From: Pseudonocardiaceae bacterium
GTDB taxonomy: Bacteria; Actinomycetota; Actinomycetes; Mycobacteriales; Pseudonocardiaceae
NCBI GenBank assembly: GCA_009379845.1
Contig: WHSZ01000025.1
Coordinates: 1 to 64,000, forward strand
Length of the DNA stretch: 64,000 nt
Direction: 5' to 3'
The notes beneath the pieces are model-generated. The model was not told where the DNA came from and made no database searches. It was given only the letters and a program-made list of their open reading frames with translations. Positions within the stretch are counted from its first letter, which is position 1, and each line of letters begins with the position of its first letter. A program made the position numbers and the translations under genes. Of this stretch, positions 1 to 8,562 are shown piece after piece.

Positions 1-342
1 CCCACACCCACACGGACGCGGGCACACGACGAAACACCCCACACCAAGAAAACACCGCGATCCGCCCCAGCTACCGCACGCTCCCAGGACCAGGACCAGG
101 ACCAGGACCAGGACCAGGACCAGGACGCAGCGACCACCGATACTCGCTGTCCGGGTAATCCAGCCCGCCGCGCGGTCGGCGACGTCCCGACACCATCCGC
201 GACCGACAGCACAATCCGCGCCCGCTCGGCACGACCGGCAGACACCGTGGACGAACGCGACCACGACTCCAAAATCGTCCGGTCCTGATCACTGACACAG
301 GGCTGATGACGGCATAAACCAACTAACTAATGACGCGCGACG
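1..342. other. Intergenic / unassigned window edge
   Basis: I see no convincing gene here. The only long frame, on the minus strand at 71-322, is Arg/Pro-rich and ends in a Pro-Gly run made by a hexanucleotide repeat, so it looks spurious. The segment may hold the 3' side of a gene lying outside the window. The helicase on the minus strand ends at its right edge. Confidence 0.5.
84..125. repeat. Hexanucleotide tandem repeat (CCAGGA)x7
   Basis: Seven uninterrupted copies of the 6-bp unit CCAGGA are read directly. This is a slippage-prone microsatellite in otherwise unassigned sequence. Read on the minus strand it would give a Pro-Gly tract, but no credible protein surrounds it. Confidence 0.9.
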
Positions 343-2475
343 CTAGGGGAGCCAGGATTGCTCGGAGCAGACGACCACAAGGCGCTGGGTGGCGCGGGTC
401 AGCGCGACGTACAGCGCGCGCGGGCCAGTCGTCGACTCCCTGATCAACTCCTGCGGCTCGACTACCACCACCGCGTCGTACTCGAGGCCCTTGGCTTCCA
501 GGCTGCCCACCACCCGCAGCCGGTCGTCGTGCACGGCCGCGACCCACTTCTCCGCGTCCCCGGCCCGGTCCATCGCGGTGATCACGCCGATCGTGCCGTC
601 CACGACGTCGAGCAGCTCGCGCACCGCGGATACCGTCCTGGCTGCGAACTCGGCGGGGGCGGCCACCTCGATCCGCGGCTGCACGCCGGTGCTGCGTACC
701 GCGTCCGGCAGCTCGGCCTCGTCGGCGATCCCGTGCACCACCCTGGCCGCGAACGAGAAGATCTCCGCTGAGTTGCGGTAGTTCGTGCGCAGCGCGAACC
801 GGCGCCGCTGGGTGCTCGCCCCGAACGCGGCGTCCCGTGCCTGCGCGGCCTCCTCGGCGTCCGGCCACGAGCTCTGCACCGGGTCACCGACCACCGTCCA
901 GCTGGCGTACCGGCCGCGCCGGCCGATCATCCGCCATTGCATGGGGGAGAGGTCTTGCGCCTCGTCCACCACGATGTGCGAGTACTCGTCGTAATTCGCC
1001 GGCCGCGCCGGCGCACCGGTGCTCTCCGCGCCGGCGGCCACATCCGGCGCGGCGCGCCGCCGACGCTTGGGTGGGTGGCCGAGCAGCACGCGCAACTCGT
1101 CGAGTAGTGCGACATCCGCGACCGACGGCCCCTGCGCGGGATCCTCGAACGCCTGGGAGAACGACGCCGCGAGCGCGTCGATTTCCTCGGCCGTGAACGA
1201 CTTTCCGGCGGTCCTGGCCAGCATGTCGCGATCGGCGAGCCAGCCGAGCACCTGCTCGGGGGTGAGGATCTGCCACCAGGTGACGAGGAAGCGGTGGAAC
1301 TCGATCCGCTCGCCGAGGTCGGTGATCAGCTCGTTGCGCCTCGGCGTGAACGTACCGTCCAGATAGGACTCCGCCTTCTCCCACAGCGCCTCGAGCAGGA
1401 TCTCCGCGGCACGCACCCGGGAGCGGTTGGGCTGGGACACCTTGCTGTGGATCCGCCTTCGCACCTTCGCCAGCTCGGCCGCGTCCAGCTTCAGCACCTC
1501 GCCTCGGTAGACGATGCGCATCTCGGCCGGCGCGTCAGGCGGCGGCTCCCGCAGCGCGCGCTTGAGCAGCTTGCGCATCCGCAGCGAACCCTTGAGTGCG
1601 GCCAGCGGTGCGGTGTCCATCCGTGTCGTGCCGACGCCGTCCAGCACCTCACCGAGTGCGCGCAGCTCGACGTTCGTCTCGCCCATGGACGGCAGCACCC
1701 GCGAGATGTAGTTGGTGAACACCGGCGACGGCCCCACCACGAGCACCCCGGAACCGCCGAGCTGCTTGCGGTTGCGGTACAGCAGGTACGCCGCGCGGTG
1801 CAGCGCGACGGCCGTCTTCCCGGTACCGGGGCCGCCGGTGATCTCGGTGACGCCGCGCCACGGCGCCCGGATCGCCTCGTCCTGCTCGCGCTGGATGGTG
1901 GCCACGATGTCGCGCATCTTCTCGCCGCGGGCCCTGCCGAGCGCGGCCATCAGCGCACCCTCGCCGACCACCCGCATGTCGTCGGGCACCGCGGACGGCA
2001 TCAGAACGTCGTCGTCCACGTCCTGCACGCGCGCCGCGGTGCAACGGATCACCCTGCGGCGGACCACGCCCATCGGCTCTTCGGGCCTGCCCTGGTAGAA
2101 CGCCGCCGCGGCCGGCGCTCGCCAGTCGGTCACCAGGTTGTTGAACTCGGCGTCCCGCACCCCCAGCCTGCCGACGTAGGTGACCTCGCGGTCGAAGTGA
2201 TCCAGCCGCCCGAACACCAGCCCCTCGTACTCCGCGTCGAGCGACTGCAGTACCTGGTTGGCGTGGAACACCATCATGTCCCGCTCGAAGAGCATGGTCG
2301 CCTGCTCGAACACGGCTTCCCGGTTGGCGCCGTGCCCCATCTCGTAGCCTCGATCGCGCATCGCCTCCGCCTGGCTGCGCAGCTGATCGAGCCGGTCGTA
2401 GACATGGCTCACGTGCCGCTGCTCGACGGCGATCTCGGCTTCCCTCGCCGAGACGTTCGAGGGCTGCTGTGACAC
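343..2475 (-). CDS. helD: HelD/HelR-type superfamily 1 ATPase (RNA polymerase-associated)
   Basis: About 710 residues with UvrD/Rep-like helicase motifs: Walker A GGPGTGKTA near residue 215, the DEAQD Walker B box (VVDEAQDL) near residue 502, the TNYRN motif, and the C-terminal VALTRATQRL motif VI. An N-terminal coiled coil (REAEIAVEQRHVSHVYDRL) precedes the ATPase core, as in HelD, which releases stalled RNA polymerase from DNA; the actinobacterial HelR branch also protects polymerase from rifampicin. I chose the GTG at 2475 because CTGGAG lies 7 bases upstream. The longer frame to 2679 would run into rsmD, which is transcribed divergently about 100 bases away. The HelR versus HelD assignment is not settled by what I can see. 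Confidence 0.85.
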   Translation of the reverse strand: MSQQPSNVSAREAEIAVEQRHVSHVYDRLDQLRSQAEAMRDRGYEMGHGANREAVFEQATMLFERDMMVFHANQVLQSLDAEYEGLVFGRLDHFDREVTYVGRLGVRDAEFNNLVTDWRAPAAAAFYQGRPEEPMGVVRRRVIRCTAARVQDVDDDVLMPSAVPDDMRVVGEGALMAALGRARGEKMRDIVATIQREQDEAIRAPWRGVTEITGGPGTGKTAVALHRAAYLLYRNRKQLGGSGVLVVGPSPVFTNYISRVLPSMGETNVELRALGEVLDGVGTTRMDTAPLAALKGSLRMRKLLKRALREPPPDAPAEMRIVYRGEVLKLDAAELAKVRRRIHSKVSQPNRSRVRAAEILLEALWEKAESYLDGTFTPRRNELITDLGERIEFHRFLVTWWQILTPEQVLGWLADRDMLARTAGKSFTAEEIDALAASFSQAFEDPAQGPSVADVALLDELRVLLGHPPKRRRRAAPDVAAGAESTGAPARPANYDEYSHIVVDEAQDLSPMQWRMIGRRGRYASWTVVGDPVQSSWPDAEEAAQARDAAFGASTQRRRFALRTNYRNSAEIFSFAARVVHGIADEAELPDAVRSTGVQPRIEVAAPAEFAARTVSAVRELLDVVDGTIGVITAMDRAGDAEKWVAAVHDDRLRVVGSLEAKGLEYDAVVVVEPQELIRESTTGPRALYVALTRATQRLVVVCSEQSWLP

Positions 2476-2578
2476 GTACGGGCTCCAGGGTGTTCGCGAG
2501 CGGGCGATCCGCAGGGGCGAAACTAGAAACATACCGGCCTCGGCTATAGCGCCGGTGAAGTGGATCGGAGGATGGCTC

Positions 2579-3196
2579 GTGACGAGGATCGTGGCCGGAG
2601 CGGCCGGTGGCAGGCGATTGGCCGTGCCGCCGCGCGGGACAAGGCCGACCTCGGAGCGGGTGCGCGAGGCGCTGTTCAACGCGCTGGAGGCCGCGATGGA
2701 GCTAGACGGGGCCGCCGTACTCGATCTCTACGCCGGCTCAGGCGCACTCGGGCTGGAGGCGCGCTCGAGGGGAGCGGCCCGCGTGGTGTGCGTCGAATCC
2801 GACCGCAAGGCAGCGGAGGTGTTGCGGCGCAACGTATCCAGCGTCGGACTCGGCGGCGTGACGGTGCGTGCGGGAAAGGTGCGCACGGTCCTTCAGGCCG
2901 GGGCGGACGAACCGTTCGACGTCGTGATCGCGGATCCGCCGTATGCCCTCGAGACCGGGGAACTGGCCGCGGTGCTGCGGGATCTGGCCGGCGGCGGCTG
3001 GACGCGGCCCGGCACGACGGTGGTGATCGAGCGGGAGAAGCGGGACGGCGAGATCGACTGGCCCGCGCCGTTCCAGCCGGTGCGCACCAGGACCTACGGC
3101 CAGACCGTGTTGCACTGGGGTTTGCACGAGATGGGGCTTGCACGAGATGGCCCCACACGAGCCGGCGGCGACGTGAATCCCTCGCGGATCGGGTGA
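2579..3196 (+). CDS. rsmD: 16S rRNA (guanine(966)-N2)-methyltransferase RsmD
   Basis: A 205-residue Rossmann-fold SAM methyltransferase. Visible motifs are the N-terminal RIVAGAAGGRRL with RPTSERVREALFN, the SAM-binding VLDLYAGSGALGLEA, and the catalytic DPPY (IADPPYAL) of N2-guanine methylases. It modifies G966 of 16S rRNA during 30S assembly. The GTG at 2579 is preferred over the in-frame ATG at 2555 because GGAGG sits just before it and the family begins with TRIVAG. The last 20 residues repeat HEMG/ARDG, encoded by a short direct repeat (TTGCACGAGATGG twice), a slight elongation of the usual C-terminus. It is followed 53 bases later by coaD, the usual pairing. Confidence 0.95.
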   Translation: MTRIVAGAAGGRRLAVPPRGTRPTSERVREALFNALEAAMELDGAAVLDLYAGSGALGLEARSRGAARVVCVESDRKAAEVLRRNVSSVGLGGVTVRAGKVRTVLQAGADEPFDVVIADPPYALETGELAAVLRDLAGGGWTRPGTTVVIEREKRDGEIDWPAPFQPVRTRTYGQTVLHWGLHEMGLARDGPTRAGGDVNPSRIG

Positions 3197-3249
3197 CCGC
3201 CGCCACGTGAACAGGGCGTTACCTGGCATCGCTGATAGCGTTCAAGTCC

Positions 3250-3729
3250 ATGCGGCGCGCGGTCTATCCAGGCTCCTACGATCCGGCGACCAACGGTCAC
3301 GTCGACGTCATCCGGCGAGCGGCCGGCCTTTTCGACGAGCTCGTCGTCGCCGTCATGATCAACAAGAACAAGAAGGGCTTGTTCACCGTCGACGAGCGCA
3401 TCGACATGCTCAGCCAGGCCACCGAGGACGTGCCGAATGTCCGGATGGATTCCTGGCACGGCTTGCTCGTCGAGTACTGCCGGCAGCAGGAAATCGAGAC
3501 GATCGTGAAGGGGCTGCGCGCGGTCAGCGATTTCGACTACGAGCTGCAGATGGCCCAGATGAACCAGCAGCTATCCGGAGTGGAAACGCTGTTCATGTCG
3601 CCCAACCCGCTCTACAGCTACCTGTCCAGCTCGCTGGTCAAAGAGGTCGCGACCTACGGCGGCGACGTGTCTCACCTGGTGCCGGAGAACGTGCACAAGC
3701 GGCTGACCGAGCGGCTGACCGAGTCCTGA
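3250..3729 (+). CDS. coaD: Pantetheine-phosphate adenylyltransferase
   Basis: A 159-residue nucleotidyltransferase at the standard family length. It starts RRAVYPGSYDPATNGHVD, with the T/HxGH-type motif (TNGH) that binds ATP phosphates. The C-terminal SSSLVKEVATYGGDVS carries the ISSTxxR-equivalent loop. It makes dephospho-CoA from 4'-phosphopantetheine and ATP, the penultimate step of coenzyme A synthesis, in the cytoplasm. It lies directly after rsmD on the same strand, the usual linkage in Actinobacteria and Firmicutes. Confidence 0.97.
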   Translation: MRRAVYPGSYDPATNGHVDVIRRAAGLFDELVVAVMINKNKKGLFTVDERIDMLSQATEDVPNVRMDSWHGLLVEYCRQQEIETIVKGLRAVSDFDYELQMAQMNQQLSGVETLFMSPNPLYSYLSSSLVKEVATYGGDVSHLVPENVHKRLTERLTES

Positions 3730-3847
3730 CGCGCTTTCCGCACCAGTCCTGATCGCCGCAGGGCACGACCCGCGCGATTCACCGTCCGCTAGCGCGGATT
3801 CACATTCCAGACTGCCGTTAATCACTTATGGCCGCTACGGTAAGAAA

Positions 3848-4288
3848 ATGAGCAACATCACACGACGCAGCGTGAAATCACTACTGACCCTGCTCATCGC
3901 CGCCCTCGCGACCTTCGGCTTCGTGGGTGTCGGCACCGCCGCGCCGGTGGCTCCCGAGGCGGCCTCTGCGGCGATCACCCAGGCGGAATGCGGCGACACC
4001 TCGGGGTTCGACCAGGTCGCCCTGTCCAGCCTGCCGCCGGAGGCGAGTGACACCGTCGACCTGATCAAAGCCGGCGGTCCCTACCCGTACCCGCAGGATG
4101 GCACGGTCTTCGAGAACCGGGAGGGGCTCCTGCCCGACTGCGAGGAGGGGTACTACCACGAGTACACCGTGGAGACGCCCGGTAGCCCGGACCGCGGCGC
4201 ACGGCGGATCGTGACCGGATCGGATGGGGAGTACTTCTACACCGAGGATCACTACGAGAGCTTCGTGCTGGTGGATATCAACGCGTGA
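3848..4288 (+). CDS. Secreted guanyl-specific ribonuclease (RNase Sa / barnase family)
   Basis: 146 residues. Residues 1-31 form a signal peptide (RR near the start, a hydrophobic LLTLLIAALATFGFVGVG, then TAAPVAP). The mature part matches the streptomycete RNase Sa fold: LSSLPPEASDTVDLIKAGGPYPY, the FENREGLLP loop for guanine recognition, YYHEYTV with the catalytic Glu, RRIVTG with the Arg, and DHYESF with the catalytic His. Two Cys are spaced as in secreted family members. It should cleave RNA 3' of guanosine outside the cell. No barstar-like inhibitor is encoded next to it. A strong hairpin follows the stop, so it is probably a single-gene unit unrelated to its housekeeping neighbours. Confidence 0.92.
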   Translation: MSNITRRSVKSLLTLLIAALATFGFVGVGTAAPVAPEAASAAITQAECGDTSGFDQVALSSLPPEASDTVDLIKAGGPYPYPQDGTVFENREGLLPDCEEGYYHEYTVETPGSPDRGARRIVTGSDGEYFYTEDHYESFVLVDINA

Positions 4289-4303
4289 CCAGGACACGCC
4301 CAT

Positions 4304-4341
4304 GCCCCCTCACGTGCACGACTTTCCGCACGTGAGGGGGC
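4304..4341 (+). terminator. Perfect 14-bp hairpin after the ribonuclease gene
   Basis: GCCCCCTCACGTGC at 4304-4317 pairs perfectly with GCACGTGAGGGGGC at 4328-4341 across a 10-base loop. There is no T-run, as is common for actinobacterial terminators. It starts 15 bases after the ribonuclease stop and lies before sepIVA. Confidence 0.8.
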
Positions 4342-4416
4342 AAACTCGCAGGTACACCAGTTCGCCGCGGCCGCCGCCCGGCCGGGGCATCCGATGTTTG
4401 GGCGCTAGGAGTAGAC

Positions 4417-5136
4417 GTGTACCGCGTGTTCGAGGCACTCGATGAGCTCGTCACGATCACCGAGGAGGCTCGCGGAGTTCCGATGACGTCGAGCTGCGTC
4501 GTCCCGCGTGGCGACGTGCTGGAACTTCTGGACGATATCCGGGACGCGCTGCCCAATGAAGTGGACGACGCCCAGGACGTGCTGGACAAGCGGGATGAGG
4601 TGATCGGCAACGCCCAGCACCAGGCCGAGCAGACCACCAGCAAGGCCAACGCCGATGCGGAGCGGACCGTCCAGGAAGCCAACGCGGAAGCCGAACGGCT
4701 GGTGAGCGAGGCTCGCGAGCGGGCCGAACAGCTCGTCGCCGACGCGCAGGCCGAGGCGGAGCGAACCGTGGCGAGGGGGCAGGCCGAGTACGACGATCTC
4801 GTCGGCAGAGCGCAAGCCGAGGCCGATCGGATGATCCAGGCCGGCCAGGAGTCCTACGCTCGCTCGGTGGAGGAGGGGCGTACCGAGCAGGCCCGCCTCG
4901 TCTCTCAGACCGAGGTCGTGCACGCCTCGAACGCCGAGGCCAACCGCATCGTGGAGGCCGCGCACGCCGAGGCCGCCCGGCAACGCGACGAGTGCGATTC
5001 GTACGTGGACGACAAGCTGGCCGAGTTCGAGGACCTGCTCGGCCACACGCTGCGCGTCGTCGGCAACGGGCGGACCAACCTGCGCGGGATGAGCGGAATA
5101 TCGACCAACGCCGCACCGTTCGACTACCACAGCTGA
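4417..5136 (+). CDS. sepIVA: DivIVA-like septal coiled-coil protein SepIVA
   Basis: 239 residues. A short DivIVA-like N-terminal module (YRVFEALDELVTITEEARGVPMTSSCVVPRGDVLELLDDIRDALP) is followed by a long, highly charged Ala/Glu/Arg coiled coil from about residue 55 to 215 made of heptad repeats (ANAEAERLVSEARERAEQ and similar). This is the architecture and chromosomal position of mycobacterial Rv2927c (SepIVA), an essential septum- and cell-envelope-associated factor. The GTG start at 4417 follows AGGAG. Automated annotation might call it ATP synthase subunit b-like because of the coiled coil; the N-terminal box and the context argue for SepIVA. Confidence 0.85.
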   Translation: MYRVFEALDELVTITEEARGVPMTSSCVVPRGDVLELLDDIRDALPNEVDDAQDVLDKRDEVIGNAQHQAEQTTSKANADAERTVQEANAEAERLVSEARERAEQLVADAQAEAERTVARGQAEYDDLVGRAQAEADRMIQAGQESYARSVEEGRTEQARLVSQTEVVHASNAEANRIVEAAHAEAARQRDECDSYVDDKLAEFEDLLGHTLRVVGNGRTNLRGMSGISTNAAPFDYHS

Positions 5137-5260
5137 CGAGGGCGCGGCCGTTCGGTGATTTTTCCACCGTGCGAGTTCGGCGTACCCTCGGTGGTTGCGT
5201 CTACGAACTACCGTAGCGAAATGATCTTCGATCCTCGCTTCAGACCCTGAGAAGATACTG

Positions 5261-5845
5261 ATGCCTGACAACAGAGGCACCTCGGCTGGCCCCGCAACGC
5301 GCAGCCCGTGGGTGATCGACACCCGGGAGCTGGGACGTAGGCCCGGCGCGAGCCGCACGGTGCAACGCAGCGTTCCGGTGTCCGAATCGCTCGGTGTGCC
5401 GGACGTAATCGTGGTGCCGGCCGGCACCGAGGTCGAACTGGACCTGCTGCTCGAGTCGGTCGTGGAAGGTGTGCTGGTTTCCGGAACGGCGACCGCCGCC
5501 ACGGAGGGGCAGTGCGTCCGCTGTCTCGACCCGATCGCCGACGAGGTGCACGTCGAGATGACCGAGCTGTTCGCCTACCCGGACAGCACCACCGAGGAGA
5601 CCACCGACGAGGACGAGGTCAGCAGGCTGATCGACGATCTGCTTGACCTGGAACCACTGGTCAGGGACGCGCTGGTGCTCGGCCTGCCGCTGGTCCCGGT
5701 GTGCACCCCGGAGTGTGCCGGGCTGTGTGCGGAGTGTGGCGTGAAGTGGGCCGAACTCGAGGCGGGGCACGGGCATGAGACCATAGATCCTCGCTGGGCC
5801 GCGCTGGTCGAGCGGTTCGGTGAGGGCCGCGACACTCGAGAATGA
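5261..5845 (+). CDS. YceD/DUF177 family protein (23S rRNA accumulation)
   Basis: 194 residues in the invariant position just before rpmF. Conserved features are the GQCVRCLDPI Cys pair and a C-terminal cluster of four Cys (VCTPECAGLCAECG) expected to bind metal, with an acidic stretch between them. Family members (E. coli YceD, plant DUF177) are linked to 23S rRNA stability or processing. The coupling with L32 and RNase III here supports a role in 50S assembly. The biochemical activity is unknown. Confidence 0.88.
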   Translation: MPDNRGTSAGPATRSPWVIDTRELGRRPGASRTVQRSVPVSESLGVPDVIVVPAGTEVELDLLLESVVEGVLVSGTATAATEGQCVRCLDPIADEVHVEMTELFAYPDSTTEETTDEDEVSRLIDDLLDLEPLVRDALVLGLPLVPVCTPECAGLCAECGVKWAELEAGHGHETIDPRWAALVERFGEGRDTRE

Positions 5846-5926
5846 CGCTCGGCCAGCTACAAGTCCGTCGACATGACTAGGCCGGCACGCGCCGGCCGCC
5901 CAATGCGTAGTGAGTAAGGAGAAGTC

Positions 5927-6109
5927 GTGGCCGTCCCGAAGCGGAAGATGTCGCGCTCGAACACGCGCTCGCGCCGTTCCCAGTGGAAGGCGTCCGCGCC
6001 TAACCTGGCGCCGTGTTCGAACAGGGCCTGCCGGCAGCCCAAGCCGCAGCACGTCGCCTGCCCGCACTGTGGTCAGTACGCAGGACGACAGGTCGTCGAG
6101 TCCAGCTGA
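5927..6109 (+). CDS. rpmF: 50S ribosomal protein L32
   Basis: 60 residues beginning [21 protein letters not shown], the L32 signature. It keeps a zinc ribbon (CSNRAC ... CPHCG), so this is the zinc-containing C+ form rather than the zinc-free paralogue made under zinc starvation. It uses a GTG start with AAGGAGAAG upstream. It is placed between DUF177 and rnc, as in mycobacteria and many other bacteria. Confidence 0.97.
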   Translation: MAVPKRKMSRSNTRSRRSQWKASAPNLAPCSNRACRQPKPQHVACPHCGQYAGRQVVESS

Positions 6110-6134
6110 GCGCTGGCGGAGGAATTCCGACTCC

Positions 6135-6863
6135 ATGGGGGGTAAGGAACCGGCAGACCGGCAGGTCAACGCCGAGCCACTGGTGGCCGCGCTCGGGGTC
6201 GAGCTGGACTCCGAGCTGCTGACGCTTGCCCTGACGCACCGGTCATACGCCTACGAGAACGGCGGCCTGCGGCCAAACGAGCGCCTTGAGTTCCTGGGTG
6301 ACGCGGTGCTGCAACTTGTCGTCACCGATCATCTCTACCAGGAGCACCCGGATCTGCCAGAGGGGCAGCTGGCGAAGCTGCGGGCCAGCGTGGTGAACAT
6401 GCACGCGCTCGCCGGTGTGGCGCGCGGTCTCGGCGAGGCCGGCGGCCTCGGCGCCCACCTGCTGCTCGGCAAGGGGGAAGAGCTCACCGGCGGCCGGAAC
6501 AAGCCGAGCATCCTCGCCGACGGGCTGGAAGCCGTGATCGGGGCGGTCTATCTCGCGCACGGTATCGACATCGCCCGTGGGCTCGTGCACCGGCTGTTCG
6601 CGGACCTACTCGCCGAGGCACCCCGGCGCGGCGCGGGCCTCGACTGGAAGACCAGCCTGCAGGAACTCACCGCCTCGGCCGGTCTCGGCGTGCCCGAATA
6701 CCTGGTGGACGATCAGGGACCGGATCACCGCAAGGAGTTCACCGCGAGGGTGTTCATCAGCGGTGACGGTCTCGGCCAGGGGGAAGGCACCACCAAGAAG
6801 GAAGCCGAGCAGCGCGCGGCGGAAACCGCCTGGCGCGTGCTCTCCGACCGGCTCTCCGAGTAG
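6135..6863 (+). CDS. rnc: Ribonuclease III
   Basis: 242 residues. The RNase III domain carries the signature [20 protein letters not shown] with the Mg2+-binding Glu/Asp, the second acidic cluster is at [16 protein letters not shown], and a C-terminal dsRNA-binding domain follows ([11 protein letters not shown] ... [18 protein letters not shown]). It cuts double-stranded RNA in 30S/50S rRNA precursors and some mRNAs. The ATG at 6135 was chosen over an upstream in-frame extension because it follows GGAGGAATTCC and gives the usual length. It ends 6 bases before mutM. Confidence 0.96.
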   Translation: MGGKEPADRQVNAEPLVAALGVELDSELLTLALTHRSYAYENGGLRPNERLEFLGDAVLQLVVTDHLYQEHPDLPEGQLAKLRASVVNMHALAGVARGLGEAGGLGAHLLLGKGEELTGGRNKPSILADGLEAVIGAVYLAHGIDIARGLVHRLFADLLAEAPRRGAGLDWKTSLQELTASAGLGVPEYLVDDQGPDHRKEFTARVFISGDGLGQGEGTTKKEAEQRAAETAWRVLSDRLSE

Positions 6864-6869
6864 CCCGCG

Positions 6870-7787
6870 GTGCCGGAGCTTCCCGAAGTCGAGGTGATCC
6901 GCCGAGGTCTCGGCGAGTACGTCGTCGGCAGGACCATCGGTCAGGTCGAGGTGCTGCATCCGAGGGCGATCCGGCGGCACGTGCCCGGCCCGGCGGATTT
7001 CGCGGCACGCCTCGCGGGGCGCGAGGTGGTCGCCGCCAGGCGCAGGGGAAAGTATCTGTGGCTCGAGCTTTCCGGGCCGGCCGACACCGCGGGCGACGAG
7101 TTCGTCACCGGCGCGCTGCAGGGCGAGGCGCTGCTCGCGCACCTCGGTATGAGTGGTCAGCTACTGGTGCAACCGGCCGAGGCGGCCGACGAGAAACACC
7201 TGCGGGTCCGGCTGCGGTTCGCCGACGGCGGGCCGCAGCTGCGGTTCGTCGACCAGCGCACGTTCGGCGGTTTCACCCTGGCCGAGTCGGTTTCCGTCGA
7301 GGGCACGCTGCTGCCCCTGCCCATCGCGCACATCGCGCGGGACCCGCTCGACCCCGGGTTCCGCCCCGCCGAGGTGGTGCGGGCGCTGCGGCGCAGGCGC
7401 AGCGAGATCAAGCGCGCGCTGCTGGATCAGAGCCTGATCTCCGGTATCGGCAACATCTATGCCGACGAGGCGCTGTGGCGCAGCCGGCTGCACGGCACCC
7501 GGCCGACCGAGAAGCTCACCACCGCGCAGGGCATGGGATTGCTCGACGCCGTGACAGCGGTACTCACCGAGGCGCTCGAAGCCGGCGGAACGTCGTTCGA
7601 TCCGCTGTATGTCAACGTGAACGGCGAGTCCGGCTACTTCGACCGCTCGCTCGCGGTGTACGGCCAGCGGGATCGGCCGTGCCCCAGGTGCGGCAGCCCG
7701 ATCCGGCGCGAGCCGTTCATGAACCGCTCGTCCTACTCATGCCCGCGCTGCCAGCGCCGCCCGCGGCGCGTTCCGGCAAGGGCGTGA
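6870..7787 (+). CDS. mutM: Formamidopyrimidine-DNA glycosylase (Fpg/MutM)
   Basis: 305 residues starting (GTG)[13 protein letters not shown], with the catalytic Pro2 and Glu3. The conserved Lys of the beta-hairpin is in [11 protein letters not shown]. The helix-two-turn-helix ([15 protein letters not shown]) and a C-terminal C4 zinc finger (CPRCGSPI ... CPRCQ) complete the enzyme. It removes 8-oxoguanine and formamidopyrimidines in base excision repair and nicks the strand by beta/delta-elimination. It is co-directional with rnc at 6 bases, so the two are probably cotranscribed. The stop abuts the convergent histidine phosphatase. Confidence 0.96.
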   Translation: MPELPEVEVIRRGLGEYVVGRTIGQVEVLHPRAIRRHVPGPADFAARLAGREVVAARRRGKYLWLELSGPADTAGDEFVTGALQGEALLAHLGMSGQLLVQPAEAADEKHLRVRLRFADGGPQLRFVDQRTFGGFTLAESVSVEGTLLPLPIAHIARDPLDPGFRPAEVVRALRRRRSEIKRALLDQSLISGIGNIYADEALWRSRLHGTRPTEKLTTAQGMGLLDAVTAVLTEALEAGGTSFDPLYVNVNGESGYFDRSLAVYGQRDRPCPRCGSPIRREPFMNRSSYSCPRCQRRPRRVPARA

Positions 7788-8369
7788 TCACCGCTCGGTG
7801 CTGCCCAGCCGCAGCCGCCACCGGCCCGCGCTGCCGGACAGCGTGGTCTGGCTGAGCGGCGGGATGTCGATCCGCCAGAACGTCTCCGGTTTCGCCACGA
7901 TCGCGTGCACCACGGCCGCGCGGATCACCGAGGCGTCCGCGATCACCAGGGTGCGGCGCGGTTTGGGCCGCAGCCCGTCGAGCCAGGCACCCACCCGGCT
8001 GATCAGCCGCACCACCGACTCGCCGCCGTGCGGGGCACTTGTCGGGTCGGTGAGCCAGCGCAACAGCGCCTCTCGCTCGGTGGCTTCCACCTCGACCAGG
8101 TCCATGCCGCGCCAGCGCCCGTAGTCCGCGCTGCGGAGCTCCTCGTCGATCCGCACGTCGAGGCCGAGCGCGTCGGCCGTCTGGCGGCAGCACAGCGACG
8201 GCGCGCACCGCACCCGGTCGGCCCGAACCAGCTGGGTAAACGCCTTCGCGGCCCGCTCGCCAGGGCCATCCAGCGGCTCGTCGTCGGCGAACGCCGACTC
8301 GCGGACCGCGCGGGTTGCCGCGTGACACAGGAAGGTCAGCCGATGCGCCGTTGGCTCCACGTGGGCCAT
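7788..8369 (-). CDS. Degenerate histidine phosphatase family protein
   Basis: About 193 residues from the ATG at 8369 (an upstream extension would enter the riboswitch region). The overall fold is phosphoglycerate mutase-like: HRLTFLCHAATRAVRESAF, an ELRSADYGRWRG helix, HGGESVVRLISRVGAWL, and a C-terminal LVIADASVIRAAVVHAI. The key residues are altered: the RHG box reads C-H-A, and the second histidine box (normally SHG) reads A-D-A. The protein keeps one His but has probably lost normal phosphatase chemistry. It faces cbtBA across the cobalamin riboswitch, and histidine phosphatases (alpha-ribazole phosphatase) belong to cobalamin synthesis, so a cobalamin or cobalt link is possible but unproven. 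Confidence 0.75.
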   Translation of the reverse strand: MAHVEPTAHRLTFLCHAATRAVRESAFADDEPLDGPGERAAKAFTQLVRADRVRCAPSLCCRQTADALGLDVRIDEELRSADYGRWRGMDLVEVEATEREALLRWLTDPTSAPHGGESVVRLISRVGAWLDGLRPKPRRTLVIADASVIRAAVVHAIVAKPETFWRIDIPPLSQTTLSGSAGRWRLRLGSTER

Positions 8370-8424
8370 ACCTCTTTTCCTCGGCTGCGTTGACTCGGTC
8401 GCGGCCGCCCGCGTAGCTTCAACA

Positions 8425-8525
8425 GCCAGCCGTGCGAGCGTAGGAAACCGGTGGAATTCCGGTGCGGGCGCGCCACTGTAACCGAACATATCGTGTTCGG
8501 AAGCCAGACCCTACGCATGCACGAC
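8425..8525 (+). promoter_or_regulatory. Cobalamin riboswitch
   Basis: It contains the B12-box core: GGTGGAATTCCGGTGCGGG, then CGCCACTGTAA, then GGAAGCCAGACC. A closing P1 stem is visible (GCGTAGG at 8438-8444 with CCTACGC at 8510-8516, extended by CGTGC/GCACG), and the helix before the GAAGCCAG segment is CCGAACA at 8482-8488 with TGTTCGG at 8494-8500. It lies 38 bases before the cbtB start, whose AGGAGG is at 8553-8558. Adenosyl- or methylcobalamin binding should repress cobalt-transporter translation or transcription. It is compact, with peripheral helices reduced. Confidence 0.92.
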
Positions 8526-8562
8526 AAGACCGAACGGGACGCGTCAATCCCTAGGAGGAATA

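Noticed and set aside
71..322. Minus-strand frame ending in a Pro-Gly repeat
   Set aside because: Its composition comes from the hexanucleotide repeat, there is no domain, and the upstream part is Arg-rich out-of-frame translation.
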